The notes below the pieces were generated by a model. The model searched no databases. It was not told the origin of the DNA and saw nothing but the letters and a program-made list of their open reading frames with translations. Below, one piece after another: positions 18,392 through 27,240 of a stretch of DNA of 64,000 bases. The first letter of the stretch is position 1. Each line of letters opens with the position of its first letter. The DNA lies in contig NZ_LOKX01000002.1 of the NCBI RefSeq assembly GCF_002211285.1, forward strand, positions 62,001 to 126,000, given 5' to 3'. The position numbers and the translations under genes were made by a program. Source of the stretch: Rhizobium sp. R635 (lineage in GTDB: Bacteria; Pseudomonadota; Alphaproteobacteria; Rhizobiales; Rhizobiaceae).

Positions 18392-19579
18392 ATGACGATC
18401 TCCAGCGGTAAGACTGATCGATCGAGCCGGCTCTGCCGCGATGTGCTCTGCCTCGATGATTTTGAAGTGAGGGCACGGCGACATTTGCCGAAGCCTCTGT
18501 TCGGTTATATCGCCGGCGCGACCGAGACCAATGCGTCGCTGCGGCATAACGCAGAGGCCTTCCAGGCCTTTGCCTTTCGGCCTCGTGTGCTTCGGGACGT
18601 CTCGAGGCGCAGTACCGAGACGAGCCTCTTCGGCAAGAGCCATGCCGCACCGTTCGGCATCGCGCCGATGGGGATCAGCGCGCTGATGGCCTATCGGGGG
18701 GACATCGTGCTCGCGCAAGGAGCCGATCAATCGGGAATCCCGATGATTATAAGCGGTTCGTCACTCATCCCCCTGGAAGAGATAGCTGCGGTTTCACCAC
18801 AAGCATGGTTTCAGGCCTATCTCCCCGGCGAACCCGACCGTATCGACGCTCTCATCGATCGGGTCGCTGCGGCCGGCATCGGTACACTTTTGCTGACCGT
18901 GGATACGGCCACGCTGCCCAATCGCGAAAATAATGTAAGGGCGGGATTTTCGACGCCTTTGCGTCCCGGGCTCCGCTTGGCATGGCAGGGCATCTCGCAT
19001 CCCCGCTGGACAACCGGTACATTCCTGCGCACGATCGCCCGGCACGGCATTCCGCATTTTGAAAATTCCTACGCCACAAGAGGCGCGCCGATCATCTCGT
19101 CCAACGTCACACGCGATTTCGGCAAGCGTGACCATCTCAACTGGAGCCATTTGGAGCGGATACGCAAGCGGTGGTCCGGCAAGCTCGTGGTCAAGGGGAT
19201 CATGCATCCCGAAGACGCGGCGCGGGCTGCAGATACCGGGGCGGATGGAGTGATCGTCTCCAATCATGGCGGCCGCCAGCTCGACGGCACCGCCTCTCCT
19301 CTTCAGGTCCTTCCGGAAATTGCGGCACGTGTTGGAGACAGCATTGCCGTCATGATCGACGGCGGCATCCGGCGCGGAACGGATATCATGAAGGCGCTCG
19401 CGCTTGGCGCCTGTTTCGTGTTCGTGGGCAGGCCGTTCCTTTATGCTGCGGCCGTCGCGGGACTACCGGGCGTGCTCAGAGCGGCGGATATCCTGAAGAC
19501 GGAACTGCATAGCAATATGGCGTTACTCGGCGTTACCAGAGTGACCGATATTTCCACGGACTACATCACTCGCGCATGA
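18392..19579 (+). CDS. FMN-dependent alpha-hydroxy-acid oxidase/dehydrogenase (L-lactate dehydrogenase-like)
   Basis: The 395-residue protein is a TIM-barrel FMN enzyme of the lactate oxidase / LldD / glycolate oxidase family, which oxidises L-2-hydroxyacids to 2-oxoacids. Features are the N-terminal [33 protein letters not shown], the FMN/active-site segment [23 protein letters not shown] (catalytic His and Arg) and the phosphate-binding [19 protein letters not shown]. The exact substrate (lactate, mandelate, other) cannot be set from sequence. It has its own 155-base leader and lies between radC and a duplicated radC 3' fragment, which marks it as a probable acquisition relative to the map-radC-sthA backbone. 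Its wording of codons is slightly less GC-biased than the neighbours by eye. Confidence 0.92.
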   Translation: MTISSGKTDRSSRLCRDVLCLDDFEVRARRHLPKPLFGYIAGATETNASLRHNAEAFQAFAFRPRVLRDVSRRSTETSLFGKSHAAPFGIAPMGISALMAYRGDIVLAQGADQSGIPMIISGSSLIPLEEIAAVSPQAWFQAYLPGEPDRIDALIDRVAAAGIGTLLLTVDTATLPNRENNVRAGFSTPLRPGLRLAWQGISHPRWTTGTFLRTIARHGIPHFENSYATRGAPIISSNVTRDFGKRDHLNWSHLERIRKRWSGKLVVKGIMHPEDAARAADTGADGVIVSNHGGRQLDGTASPLQVLPEIAARVGDSIAVMIDGGIRRGTDIMKALALGACFVFVGRPFLYAAAVAGLPGVLRAADILKTELHSNMALLGVTRVTDISTDYITRA

Positions 19580-19589
19580 ACAACCGTCG

Positions 19590-19715
19590 CGCGCTGACAT
19601 CGATATGACGAAGGTGATCATCGACGCGGCCAAGGCACTTGATATCACTGCCTACGACCACATCAGCAGCAGCAAGGACGGCCATGTCAGCTTGAAAGGG
19701 CTGAAGCTGATCTGA
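19590..19715 (+). pseudogene. Duplicated 3' fragment of radC
   Basis: This 126-base stretch aligns without gaps to the last 126 bases of radC (18111-18236), with about 15 mismatches by hand count (roughly 88% identity). The frame is preserved through to the TGA stop, reading [20 protein letters not shown] then [20 protein letters not shown], but there is no start or JAMM histidines, so it is not a functional gene. Several changes are non-synonymous (VHDHVIIG to AYDHISSS), as expected for a relic or for DNA derived from another strain's radC. Together with the intact copy it brackets the oxidase gene as a direct repeat. Confidence 0.85.
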
Positions 19716-19829
19716 AAACCACACCTCGGCGGGATTCGGCGCTCGTAAAACAATCTGTAACATTGACCGGCTACCGATAGAGGAGCGACATTTTTGTCGC
19801 AAATGATTCCATTTCCAATTCGGGGCTTG

Positions 19830-21239
19830 ATGATGTTTCAGTACGATCTCGTTGTAGTGGGCAGCGGTCCCGCGGGGCGCCGCGGCGCGATCCAGGCTGC
19901 GAAACTCGGCAAGAAAGTGCTGGTCATCGAACAGGGCAAACGCGTCGGCGGCGTGTCCGTCCATACCGGCACCATTCCCTCGAAGACGCTGCGCGAGACA
20001 GCGCTCAATCTTTCCGGCTGGCGCGAGCGCGGCTTTTATGGCCGCAGCTACCGTGTGAAGCAGGAAATCAGCGCCGAAGACCTGCGTCGCCGCCTGCTGA
20101 TCACGCTCGACCATGAAGTGGAAGTGCTTGAACATCAGTTTGCCCGCAACCGCGTCCACCATGTCCGCGGCAAGGCGAGTTTCATCGATTCCACGACTTT
20201 GCAAGTCATCAAGGACGACGGCGAAGCCATGACGGTGAGCGGCGCGAGCATTCTGCTTGCGGTCGGCACCAAGCCTTTCCGGCCGGATTACATGCCCTTC
20301 GACGGCAAGAGCGTTCTCGACAGCGACGAATTGCTCGATATCGAGGAACTGCCGCGCACGATGGTCGTCATCGGCGCCGGCGTTATCGGCATCGAATATG
20401 CAACGATCTTTTCGGCGCTGGATACGGCCGTCACCGTCATCGATCCAAAGTCGACCATGCTTGACTTCATCGACAAGGAAATCGTCGAGGATTTCAGCTA
20501 TCAGCTGCGCGACCGCAACATGAAGCTGCTGCTGGGCACGAAGGCCGATAAGGTCGAGCGGCTGGATACCGGCAAGGTCCAGCTGACGCTCGACAACGGC
20601 CGCCATCTCGTGACCGACATGGTGCTTTTTGCCGCCGGGCGTATGGGCGCGACCGATACGCTCAACCTGCCGGCCATCGGCCTCGAGCCGGACAGCCGCG
20701 GCCGCCTCAAGGTCAATCCCGAGACCTTCCAGACCTCCGTACCCAATGTCTATGCCGCTGGCGACGTCGTCGGCTTTCCGAGCCTTGCCTCGACCTCGAT
20801 GGAACAGGGCCGCATCGCCGCGCGCGTCGCAATCGGCGCGGTCGCCAAGGAGCCGCAGAAATATTTCCCCTACGGCATCTATGCCGTGCCGGAGATTTCG
20901 ACCTGCGGCCTGACCGAAGAGGAAATGAAGGAGCGCGGCATTCCCTATGAATGCGGCATCGCCCGCTTCCGCGAGACGTCGCGCGGTCATATCATGGGGC
21001 TCGATACCGGGTTGCTGAAACTGATCTTCTCGCTGAAGACGCGGCGCCTGCTCGGCGTGCATATCGTCGGCGAAGGTGCGACCGAACTCGTGCATATCGG
21101 CCAGGCCGTGCTCAATCTCAAAGGGACGGTCGAATATTTCGTGGAAAATACGTTCAATTACCCGACGCTCGCCGAAGCCTACAAGATCGCCGGCCTCGAC
21201 GCATGGAACCGGATGGGCGACATCAAGTCGGAACTCTAA
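19830..21239 (+). CDS. sthA: Soluble pyridine nucleotide transhydrogenase (Si-specific NAD(P)+ transhydrogenase)
   Basis: SthA is a flavoprotein that moves hydride between NADPH and NAD+. The protein of about 469 residues has the FAD-binding GSGPAG near the N-terminus, the NAD(P)-binding GAGVIGIEYATIF, the second FAD motif VYAAGDVVGFPSLAS and a dimerisation domain ending with VENTFNYPTLAEAYKIA. The position of the redox disulfide of related reductases is occupied by GGVSVHTGTIPSKTLRE, with neither cysteine, which is the hallmark separating SthA from lipoamide dehydrogenase. Three starts are possible: ATG 19830 (chosen), ATG 19803, or TTG 19794, the last having the best-spaced GAGGAG site. Confidence 0.93.
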   Translation: MMFQYDLVVVGSGPAGRRGAIQAAKLGKKVLVIEQGKRVGGVSVHTGTIPSKTLRETALNLSGWRERGFYGRSYRVKQEISAEDLRRRLLITLDHEVEVLEHQFARNRVHHVRGKASFIDSTTLQVIKDDGEAMTVSGASILLAVGTKPFRPDYMPFDGKSVLDSDELLDIEELPRTMVVIGAGVIGIEYATIFSALDTAVTVIDPKSTMLDFIDKEIVEDFSYQLRDRNMKLLLGTKADKVERLDTGKVQLTLDNGRHLVTDMVLFAAGRMGATDTLNLPAIGLEPDSRGRLKVNPETFQTSVPNVYAAGDVVGFPSLASTSMEQGRIAARVAIGAVAKEPQKYFPYGIYAVPEISTCGLTEEEMKERGIPYECGIARFRETSRGHIMGLDTGLLKLIFSLKTRRLLGVHIVGEGATELVHIGQAVLNLKGTVEYFVENTFNYPTLAEAYKIAGLDAWNRMGDIKSEL

Positions 21240-21296
21240 ACCCGCCACGTGAGAGCTGTGGTTTAAATCCGCCCGCGAAAACGGAGCCGAACGACA

Positions 21297-22101
21297 TTGC
21301 GCATCATTTCGCTGAACGCATGGGGCGGCAGGCTGCATGAAGCCCTGATCGGCTATGTCAGCCAGGCCGATCCCGATGTGCTGTGCCTGCAGGAGGTGCT
21401 GCGGGCGCCGGGTGCGGCTCCGGGATGGTCGATCTATCGAGATGCGGGGCTGGAACTGCCGCAGCGCGCCAATCTCTTCGATGAGATCGGCGCCGCCCTG
21501 CCCGGCCATGACGGCGTCTTCTGCCCGACATCGAGAGGGCAGCTCTTCGACGGCGACACCGCCATTGCCGCCGAATTCGGCTTGGCGACCTTTGTGCGAA
21601 AATCACATTCCATCATCGCCCAGGGGCTGGACTTCGTGCACGGCCGCTTTTCGCCCGAGGGCTGGGGCGACCATCCGCGGCCGCGAAATGCCCATTGCAT
21701 CCACCTCTTTAGCCATGAACAGGCTTCCAGCGTGACCATCGCCCATATGCATGGCCTGCGTGGATCCCGCGGGCAAGGGCGACACAGCGGCACGCGAAGA
21801 ACAGGCCGAAGCGCTGGTCAGGCTGATCGAGCGCGTCTGGCCGGGCGACGAAGGGCTTGTCGTCTGCGGCGATTTCAACGTGCTGCCTGACAGCGCGACC
21901 TTCAGGATTCTCGCCAGATTAGGGCTTGCCGATCTCGTCACTGGAAACGGCCTTGTAGACACGCGAACCTCCTACTATCTGAAAGAGGGTCGATATGCCG
22001 ACTATATGCTTGTGACACCGGGGTTAAATATTGCCAAATTCGAGGTGGTCGCGGCGCCGGAGGTCTCCGACCACCGCGCATTGCTGCTCGATATCATGTA
22101 G
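21297..22101 (+). pseudogene. Endonuclease/exonuclease/phosphatase family gene, frameshifted
   Basis: The first part (21297 to about 21760) encodes MRIISLNAWGGRLHEALI, CLQEVL and ends in TIAHMHGL; the second part, in the next frame (about 21760-22101), continues DPAGKGDTAAREEQAEALV, VVCGDFNVLPDS and ends SDHRALLLDIM. Together they make one complete EEP-family hydrolase of about 267 residues with the active-site Asn, Glu, Asp-x-Asn and Asp-His. The frames meet at CCTGCGTGGATCCC around 21757-21767; dropping a single base (the T) would restore GLRDPAGKG. So the gene carries a +1 frameshift, either real or a sequencing error. The start is a TTG at 21297. Confidence 0.8.
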
Positions 22102-22260
22102 TATATTGATGGTTGAGAGCCTGCGTGGAGTATCCCGCCGGTGCTGATTTTTATGCCCGAGTTTGAAGCCCGGTAGTTCGCATCCTTACGACGTGCCTGA
22201 TATTTGCCTTCAACGCCATTTTGTCTCCAGGCAAAAGCTTCTAAAGAAAGATTGACACTC

Positions 22261-24036
22261 TTGTCCCATATCCCGGAAGCCGCGCGCAGACGTTTTCAGC
22301 TCATCCTGATCAAGCCGTCGCATTATGACGATGACGGCTACGTCATCCGCTGGTGGCGGGCGATGATCCCCTCCAATTCGCTCGCGGCTCTCTACGGCAT
22401 CGCCGCCGAATGCGCTGAGCGTAAAGTGCTCGGTCCCGATACGGCGATCGACATCACCGTGATCGACGAAACCAATACGCGGATCGATTTTGCCCGGCTG
22501 CTCGCCCAGTTCAAGCGTCACGACAATTTCGGCATGATCGCACTGGTCGGCGTCCAGTCCAACCAGTATCCGCGCGCGCTCGACATCGCCCGGCCCTTCC
22601 GCGATGCCGGCCTGCCGGTCTCGATGGGCGGCTTTCATGTTTCCGGCTGCCTGTCGATGCTCGACGGCAAGGCGGTCGGGCTCGACGCCTGCCGCGATAT
22701 GGGCATCTCGATGTTCGCCGGCGAGGCCGAGGGGCGGCTCGACATGGTGCTGCGCGATGCCGCCGCCGGCGAGCTGAAGCCGCTCTATAATTTCATGAAC
22801 GACCTTCCCGGCATCGGCGGCACGCCGGTTCCCTTCCTGCCGAAGGACAATATCCAGCGCACGCTCGGCCTCAGCACCAGCTTCGACGCCGGGCGCGGCT
22901 GTCCCTACCAGTGCTCCTTCTGCACCATCATCAACGTGCAGGGGCGCAAATCGCGCTTCCGCTCGGCCGACGACGTCGAGAGGCTCGTGCGGATGAACTG
23001 GGCGCAGGGCATCCACAAATTCTTCATCACCGACGACAATTTCGCCCGTAACAAGGATTGGGAAGCGATCTTCGACCGGCTGATCGAGCTCAAGGAACGG
23101 GACGGCATACCGCTCGGCCTGATGATCCAGGTCGATACGCTCTGCCACAAGATTCCGAATTTCATCGAGAAATCCAAGCGCGCCGGCGTCACCCGCGTCT
23201 TCATCGGTCTCGAAAACGTCAATCCCGACAATCTGACGGCCGCCAAGAAGAACCAGAACAAGATCACCGAATACCGCAAGATGCTGCTCGCCTGGAAGGC
23301 GCAGGGCATCATGACGCTTGCCGGCTATATCCTGGGCTTTCCGGCCGATACGCCGGAATCGATCCGCCGCGACATTGCCATCATCCAGGAAGAGCTGCCG
23401 CTCGACGTCATCGAATTCTTCATCCTGACGCCGCTTCCCGGCTCCGAGGACCATCAGGTTCTCTGGAAGAAGGGCGTCGAAATGAACGGCGACCTCAATA
23501 TCTATGATGTCGAGCATGTCTGCACCGCCCATCCCAAGATGAGCAAGCAGGAATGGGAAGACATCTACCATGAGGCCTGGTCGCTCTATTATTCGCCTGA
23601 TCATATGAAGACGCTGCTGCGCCGCGCCGTGGCGACCGGGGTGCCGCTGGCAAGGCTCGTCAAGGTTCTCGTCTCCTTCGCAACCACTGTGCCGCTGGAA
23701 AACGTGCATCCGCTGCAGAGCGGCCTCCTGCGCCTGAAGACGCCGTCGGAGCGGCGTCCGGAACTGCCGCGCGAACATCCGCTGCTCTTCTGGCCGCGCT
23801 TTGCCTGGGAAACCGTCCGCAAACATGCTTCCCTCGCCGGCACGATCATCGGGCTGACGATCTCGGCGTTCCTGATCTCAAGGGATGCGAAGACGAAAAC
23901 TTATATGGACCAGGCGCTGACGCCGGTCGCGGATGACGAAGAAGAGACGCTCAGCCTCTTCACCAAAACAGCAGGCGGAACCGCAGCCGTGAGCCATGTC
24001 AGGAAGGTCGCGGAACTGACACGGACCGCGCATTGA
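22261..24036 (+). CDS. B12-binding-domain radical SAM protein
   Basis: The protein of about 591 residues has an N-terminal cobalamin-binding-like Rossmann region (IALVGVQSNQYPRALDIARPF, GLPVSMGGFHVSG) and a central radical SAM domain with the 4Fe-4S motif Cys214-x3-Cys218-x2-Cys221 in RGCPYQCSFCTI. The barrel continues through FFITDDNFARN, VFIGLENVNPDNL and YILGFPADTPESI. A hydrophobic stretch near 540-560 (LAGTIIGLTISAFLIS) suggests membrane association. Members of this class act in hopanoid, lipid or cofactor modification, but the substrate here is not predictable. TTG at 22261 is chosen as start; TTG at 22252 is an alternative, since there is no suitable ATG. It stands alone. Confidence 0.85.
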   Translation: MSHIPEAARRRFQLILIKPSHYDDDGYVIRWWRAMIPSNSLAALYGIAAECAERKVLGPDTAIDITVIDETNTRIDFARLLAQFKRHDNFGMIALVGVQSNQYPRALDIARPFRDAGLPVSMGGFHVSGCLSMLDGKAVGLDACRDMGISMFAGEAEGRLDMVLRDAAAGELKPLYNFMNDLPGIGGTPVPFLPKDNIQRTLGLSTSFDAGRGCPYQCSFCTIINVQGRKSRFRSADDVERLVRMNWAQGIHKFFITDDNFARNKDWEAIFDRLIELKERDGIPLGLMIQVDTLCHKIPNFIEKSKRAGVTRVFIGLENVNPDNLTAAKKNQNKITEYRKMLLAWKAQGIMTLAGYILGFPADTPESIRRDIAIIQEELPLDVIEFFILTPLPGSEDHQVLWKKGVEMNGDLNIYDVEHVCTAHPKMSKQEWEDIYHEAWSLYYSPDHMKTLLRRAVATGVPLARLVKVLVSFATTVPLENVHPLQSGLLRLKTPSERRPELPREHPLLFWPRFAWETVRKHASLAGTIIGLTISAFLISRDAKTKTYMDQALTPVADDEEETLSLFTKTAGGTAAVSHVRKVAELTRTAH

Positions 24037-24090
24037 GCTGCAATTCCCGCGACGGCGGCTGATGCCTCTTGGGCGAAAGGACAGGGGCAT

Positions 24091-24120
24091 CAAAGTCGAA
24101 GCCTGGAGGCTCCGACTTTG
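24091..24120. terminator. Hairpin between convergent genes
   Basis: CAAAGTCG (24091-24098) pairs perfectly with CGACTTTG (24113-24120), and an inner AGCCT/AGGCT extends the stem. A second hairpin with GATGCC/GGCATC arms lies at 24061-24091. The hairpins sit between the convergent radical SAM and SnoaL-like genes. There is no clear U-run, so they may be a bidirectional terminator or simply an RNA-end stabiliser. Confidence 0.45.
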
Positions 24121-24128
24121 GCGGTCAT

Positions 24129-24551
24129 TCAGGCGATTTGGATCATCTTCGTCGTCTCGGCCACTTGCAGCGTGTCGACGAATTCGACGATCTTGACCGG
24201 TTTCCCATCCTTGAAATGGATCTTGTCGACGAACTCCGTATAGAAGCTCACACCCGATGGGATGTGCCTGACCTCGCCTTCGCGATGGGCGAAGACCATA
24301 TGCTCGTCCTCGTCCACATAGATGCCGGCTGTCTTGACGTTGGATAGATCCCACATCGTAATAAGCTGCGTTATCGCTTGGCGAAAGGCATGTCCGTCGG
24401 CTTCCGTCGTTAAAGGCTTCAGCCGTGTATTGCCGACCATTCGGAAAGTGCAATCGTCACCGATCAGCGCCAGCGTGCCCTCTATATCGCCGCGGTCACG
24501 CACAGCATAGATTTCCTCTACCAGCTTCTTCATGTCATGTTTCTCAGTCAT
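24129..24551 (-). CDS. SnoaL-like / NTF2-fold protein
   Basis: The 140-residue protein has the NTF2-like cone fold typical of SnoaL-like proteins: MKKLVEEIYAVRDRGDIEGTLALIGDDCTFRMVG at the N-terminus, FRQAITQLITMWDLS in the middle and DKIHFKDGKPVKIVEFVDTLQVAE at the end. Such proteins may be isomerases, hydrolases or simple ligand binders. The ATG at 24551 follows a very strong GGAGGAG site; two residues before it an ATG at 24569 is not needed. It is not part of an obvious operon, being convergent with the radical SAM gene. Confidence 0.85.
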   Translation of the reverse strand: MTEKHDMKKLVEEIYAVRDRGDIEGTLALIGDDCTFRMVGNTRLKPLTTEADGHAFRQAITQLITMWDLSNVKTAGIYVDEDEHMVFAHREGEVRHIPSGVSFYTEFVDKIHFKDGKPVKIVEFVDTLQVAETTKMIQIA

Positions 24552-24686
24552 ATTCAGCTCCTCCCACACCGAAGAAAATCTGCGCCGAATTATACTTTAA
24601 TTCAACTATTTGTTGCCGGAGATAAAGATGACACCACAACGAAGGCGGGCCTGAGAATGAACTGCCCAAATGACCCGAAAAAGAAA

Positions 24687-24710
24687 AGACCCCGCGCGAT
24701 GGCGGGGCCT
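24687..24710 (-). terminator. Rho-independent terminator of tig
   Basis: On the minus strand a GC-rich hairpin (arms 24702-24710 and 24687-24695, one mismatch) is followed by TTTTCTTTTT. It lies 27 bases past the tig stop codon. Confidence 0.85.
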
Positions 24711-24736
24711 TCCAAACTTTCAGAACGAGCGAGCGA

Positions 24737-26221
24737 TTACTCGGCGCTGTCCTCGGAAGCCTTCTTCTTCGGAGCGGCCTTCTTCTTCGGGGCAGCTTCC
24801 TCGCCTTCGCCGGCGTCGGCAGCTTCAGCCTTGGCGGCAGCCTTCTTCTTCGGAGCAGCCTTCTTGGTTTCAGCCTTGGCTTCGCCTTCTTCCTCGGCGA
24901 GCAGTTCTTCCTTCGTCACCTTCTTGTCGGTGACGTCGATTTCGGTCAGCAGATGGTCGATGACCTTCTCTTCGAAGATCGGCGCGCGGATCGAAGCGGC
25001 GGCGCCCGGCTGGCTGCGGAAGAATTCGAGGATCTGCTTTTCCTGGCCCGGATACTGACGCAGCTGATCGTAGATAGCGCGCTGCATTTCGTCTTCGGTG
25101 ACTTCGACGCCGGCCTTTTCGCCGATTTCGGAGAGAACGAGGCCGAGGCGGACGCGGCGCTCGGCGAGCGTCTTGTATTCCTCGCGTGCCTTCTCCTCAG
25201 TCGTGTCTTCGTCTTCGAAGGTCTTGCCGGACTGGGCGAGATCGTTGTTCACCTGGCTCCAGATGCCGTTGTACTCGGCATCGACGAGCGAAGCCGGGGT
25301 GTCGAACTTGTACATCTCGTCGAGCTGGTCGAGGATCTGGCGCTTCAGCTTCTGGCGGGTCAGCGAGCCGTACTGCGATTCGATCTGGCCACGGACGATC
25401 TCCTTCAGGCGGTCGGCGGATTCGATGCCGAGCTTGGAAGCGAGTTCGTCGTTGATCTCGACGGCGCCGGGGGCTGCAACATCCTTGACAGTGATGTCGA
25501 AGGTCGCTTCCTTGCCGGCAAGGTTCTTGGCCGGATAGTCGGCCGGGAAGGTCACGGTGATGGTCTTCTCTTCGCCGGCCTTGACGCCGACGAGCTGGTC
25601 TTCGAAGCCCGGAATGAAGCGGCCGGAGCCGATCACGAGCTCAGCGCCCTGATCGGTGCCGCCTTCGAAGGCTTCGCCGTCGACCTTGCCGACATAATCC
25701 ATGGTGATGCGGTCGCCGTTGGCGGCCTTGCCGGTCTTGCTCTCGTAGGAGCGGGCGCTTTCAGCGACCTTCAGGACCTGCTCGTTGACTTCGTCATCCG
25801 AGATGTCGATGACTTCGCGCGTGACCTTGATGCCCTTGACGGACTTCAGCTCGATCGGCGGCAGAACTTCGTAGGAGAGCGTGAATTCGAAATCCTGCTG
25901 GGCGGAGAGGATCTTGTCGGCTTCGTCCTTGTCCTCGGTCATGGCGATTTCCGGCTGGGTGGCCGACTTTTCGCCGCGGCTGGATAGGATGGCAGCCGGC
26001 TGCTCGCGGACGATCTCGTTGACGAGCTCGGCCATGATCGACTTGCCATAGACCTTCTTCAGGTGAGCAGCGGGGACCTTGCCCGGACGGAAGCCGTTGA
26101 TGCGGACCTTGTCCTTCACGTCGGCAAGACGCTCATTCATCTTGTCTTCCATGTCCTTGGCCGGGATAACGACCTTGATTTCGCGCTTCAGCCCTTCAGC
26201 GAGCGTTTCGATAACCTGCAT
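24737..26221 (-). CDS. tig: Trigger factor, ribosome-associated chaperone and peptidyl-prolyl isomerase
   Basis: Trigger factor binds the ribosomal exit tunnel and shields nascent chains. The 494-residue protein has the ribosome-binding signature [14 protein letters not shown] near residues 44-57, an FKBP-type isomerase domain (about 165-250, with [20 protein letters not shown]) and the C-terminal chaperone arms. The last ~50 residues form a low-complexity Lys/Ala/Pro tail with repeated APKKKAA units, absent from the E. coli protein, giving a histone H1-like basic end; the corresponding DNA is a degenerate tandem repeat (about 24740-24900). It is monocistronic, with its own terminator, and lies next to tRNA-Leu. 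Confidence 0.96.
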   Translation of the reverse strand: MQVIETLAEGLKREIKVVIPAKDMEDKMNERLADVKDKVRINGFRPGKVPAAHLKKVYGKSIMAELVNEIVREQPAAILSSRGEKSATQPEIAMTEDKDEADKILSAQQDFEFTLSYEVLPPIELKSVKGIKVTREVIDISDDEVNEQVLKVAESARSYESKTGKAANGDRITMDYVGKVDGEAFEGGTDQGAELVIGSGRFIPGFEDQLVGVKAGEEKTITVTFPADYPAKNLAGKEATFDITVKDVAAPGAVEINDELASKLGIESADRLKEIVRGQIESQYGSLTRQKLKRQILDQLDEMYKFDTPASLVDAEYNGIWSQVNNDLAQSGKTFEDEDTTEEKAREEYKTLAERRVRLGLVLSEIGEKAGVEVTEDEMQRAIYDQLRQYPGQEKQILEFFRSQPGAAASIRAPIFEEKVIDHLLTEIDVTDKKVTKEELLAEEEGEAKAETKKAAPKKKAAAKAEAADAGEGEEAAPKKKAAPKKKASEDSAE

Positions 26222-26423
26222 GTCTTCCTACCTTCATGTCGTGGCGGCCGTGCCCAGACGCCGTTCGTTTCTATGAGCACGACGCCGGCAGCGTGCCGCG
26301 CGTGGCTTTTCCCAATTCCTGCATCATTCCACCCAAGGGGGAACGGCACTCGCTTCCGGGTATCTGGCCAACCTTGCGGTCGTCCGGGACAACTAAATTC
26401 TTAGTCTCCCCCTGCAAACAGCC

Positions 26424-26508
<85 letters not shown>

Positions 26509-26649
26509 GTTCACAGAACCGCATGCCTATGCCTGCGCATGAGGCCTTCCGGAGCGCGGCGTCTCTATATCACCCGATTTGGTCGAGGCAAAGGAAAAAT
26601 GAACGTCCAATGACAGGGGAAAGCCGCCCTTCCCCAAAGGGTTCGAGGA

Positions 26650-27240
26650 TCAGTAAAGCGGCTCTTCGTAAACCGGCTTGCCGTCGACGAGCAGGCTGCG
26701 GATCTGTGCGCCTCCCGATGGCGAGACGCGCACTGATATGGCGACGTTGCCGTCATTGCGGGCCTCTTCGATCGGCTTTCCCTCGCCTTCCGGAACGTAG
26801 TAGCGCTCGATGCCGTATTCGACACGGATGCTGTCGATGGCGCTAGGTCCGCTGCTGTAGAACGGCAGGCTGCGCAGCACCACGGTCTCCGGCTGCGGCG
26901 GCAGCGCCTGGAAGGATGATTCGACGATCGTCCAGAAACCGTCCGGCTGCCTCTTCAGCCGGACCCACAGTGTAAGCTCGCCAGGCTCGGCCGGAATGCC
27001 GCCGGCAATGGTCTGCACCGGCACCGAAGATATGTCGTAGTTCAGGATGACATAATCACCGCGCAGAAAATCGCGCGGGTCGACGGGAGCCGTTTTCAGC
27101 AGCACCTCGGCGCCGTCACGCAGGATCGAAGCCCGGCTCTGAATGATCGTGCCGAGGATCAAGGTCTGCAGGCCGGCGACGATGATCGCCGAAATCAGAT
27201 AACCCTTGCCGGACTGAAGTCTTGCCACGAAGGAGGTCAT
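26650..27240 (-). CDS. GDYXXLXY-domain membrane protein
   Basis: The 196-residue protein begins with a single transmembrane helix (about 12-32, YLISAIIVAGLQTLILGTII) and has a periplasmic domain containing the family motif FLRGDYVILNYDIS, then an ERYYVPEGEGKPIEEAR segment and a C-terminal VDGKPVYEEPLY. Members are usually encoded next to DUF2157 proteins, as here, where the start ATG overlaps the stop of the DUF2157 gene by 4 bases. The pair probably forms one membrane complex; its role is unknown. Confidence 0.9.
   Translation of the reverse strand: MTSFVARLQSGKGYLISAIIVAGLQTLILGTIIQSRASILRDGAEVLLKTAPVDPRDFLRGDYVILNYDISSVPVQTIAGGIPAEPGELTLWVRLKRQPDGFWTIVESSFQALPPQPETVVLRSLPFYSSGPSAIDSIRVEYGIERYYVPEGEGKPIEEARNDGNVAISVRVSPSGGAQIRSLLVDGKPVYEEPLY

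Noticed and set aside
18237-19589. The oxidase gene as part of a complete integrative element
   Set aside because: No integrase, att core with a tRNA, or other cargo is present; only the radC direct repeat supports acquisition, so it is reported as such rather than as an element.
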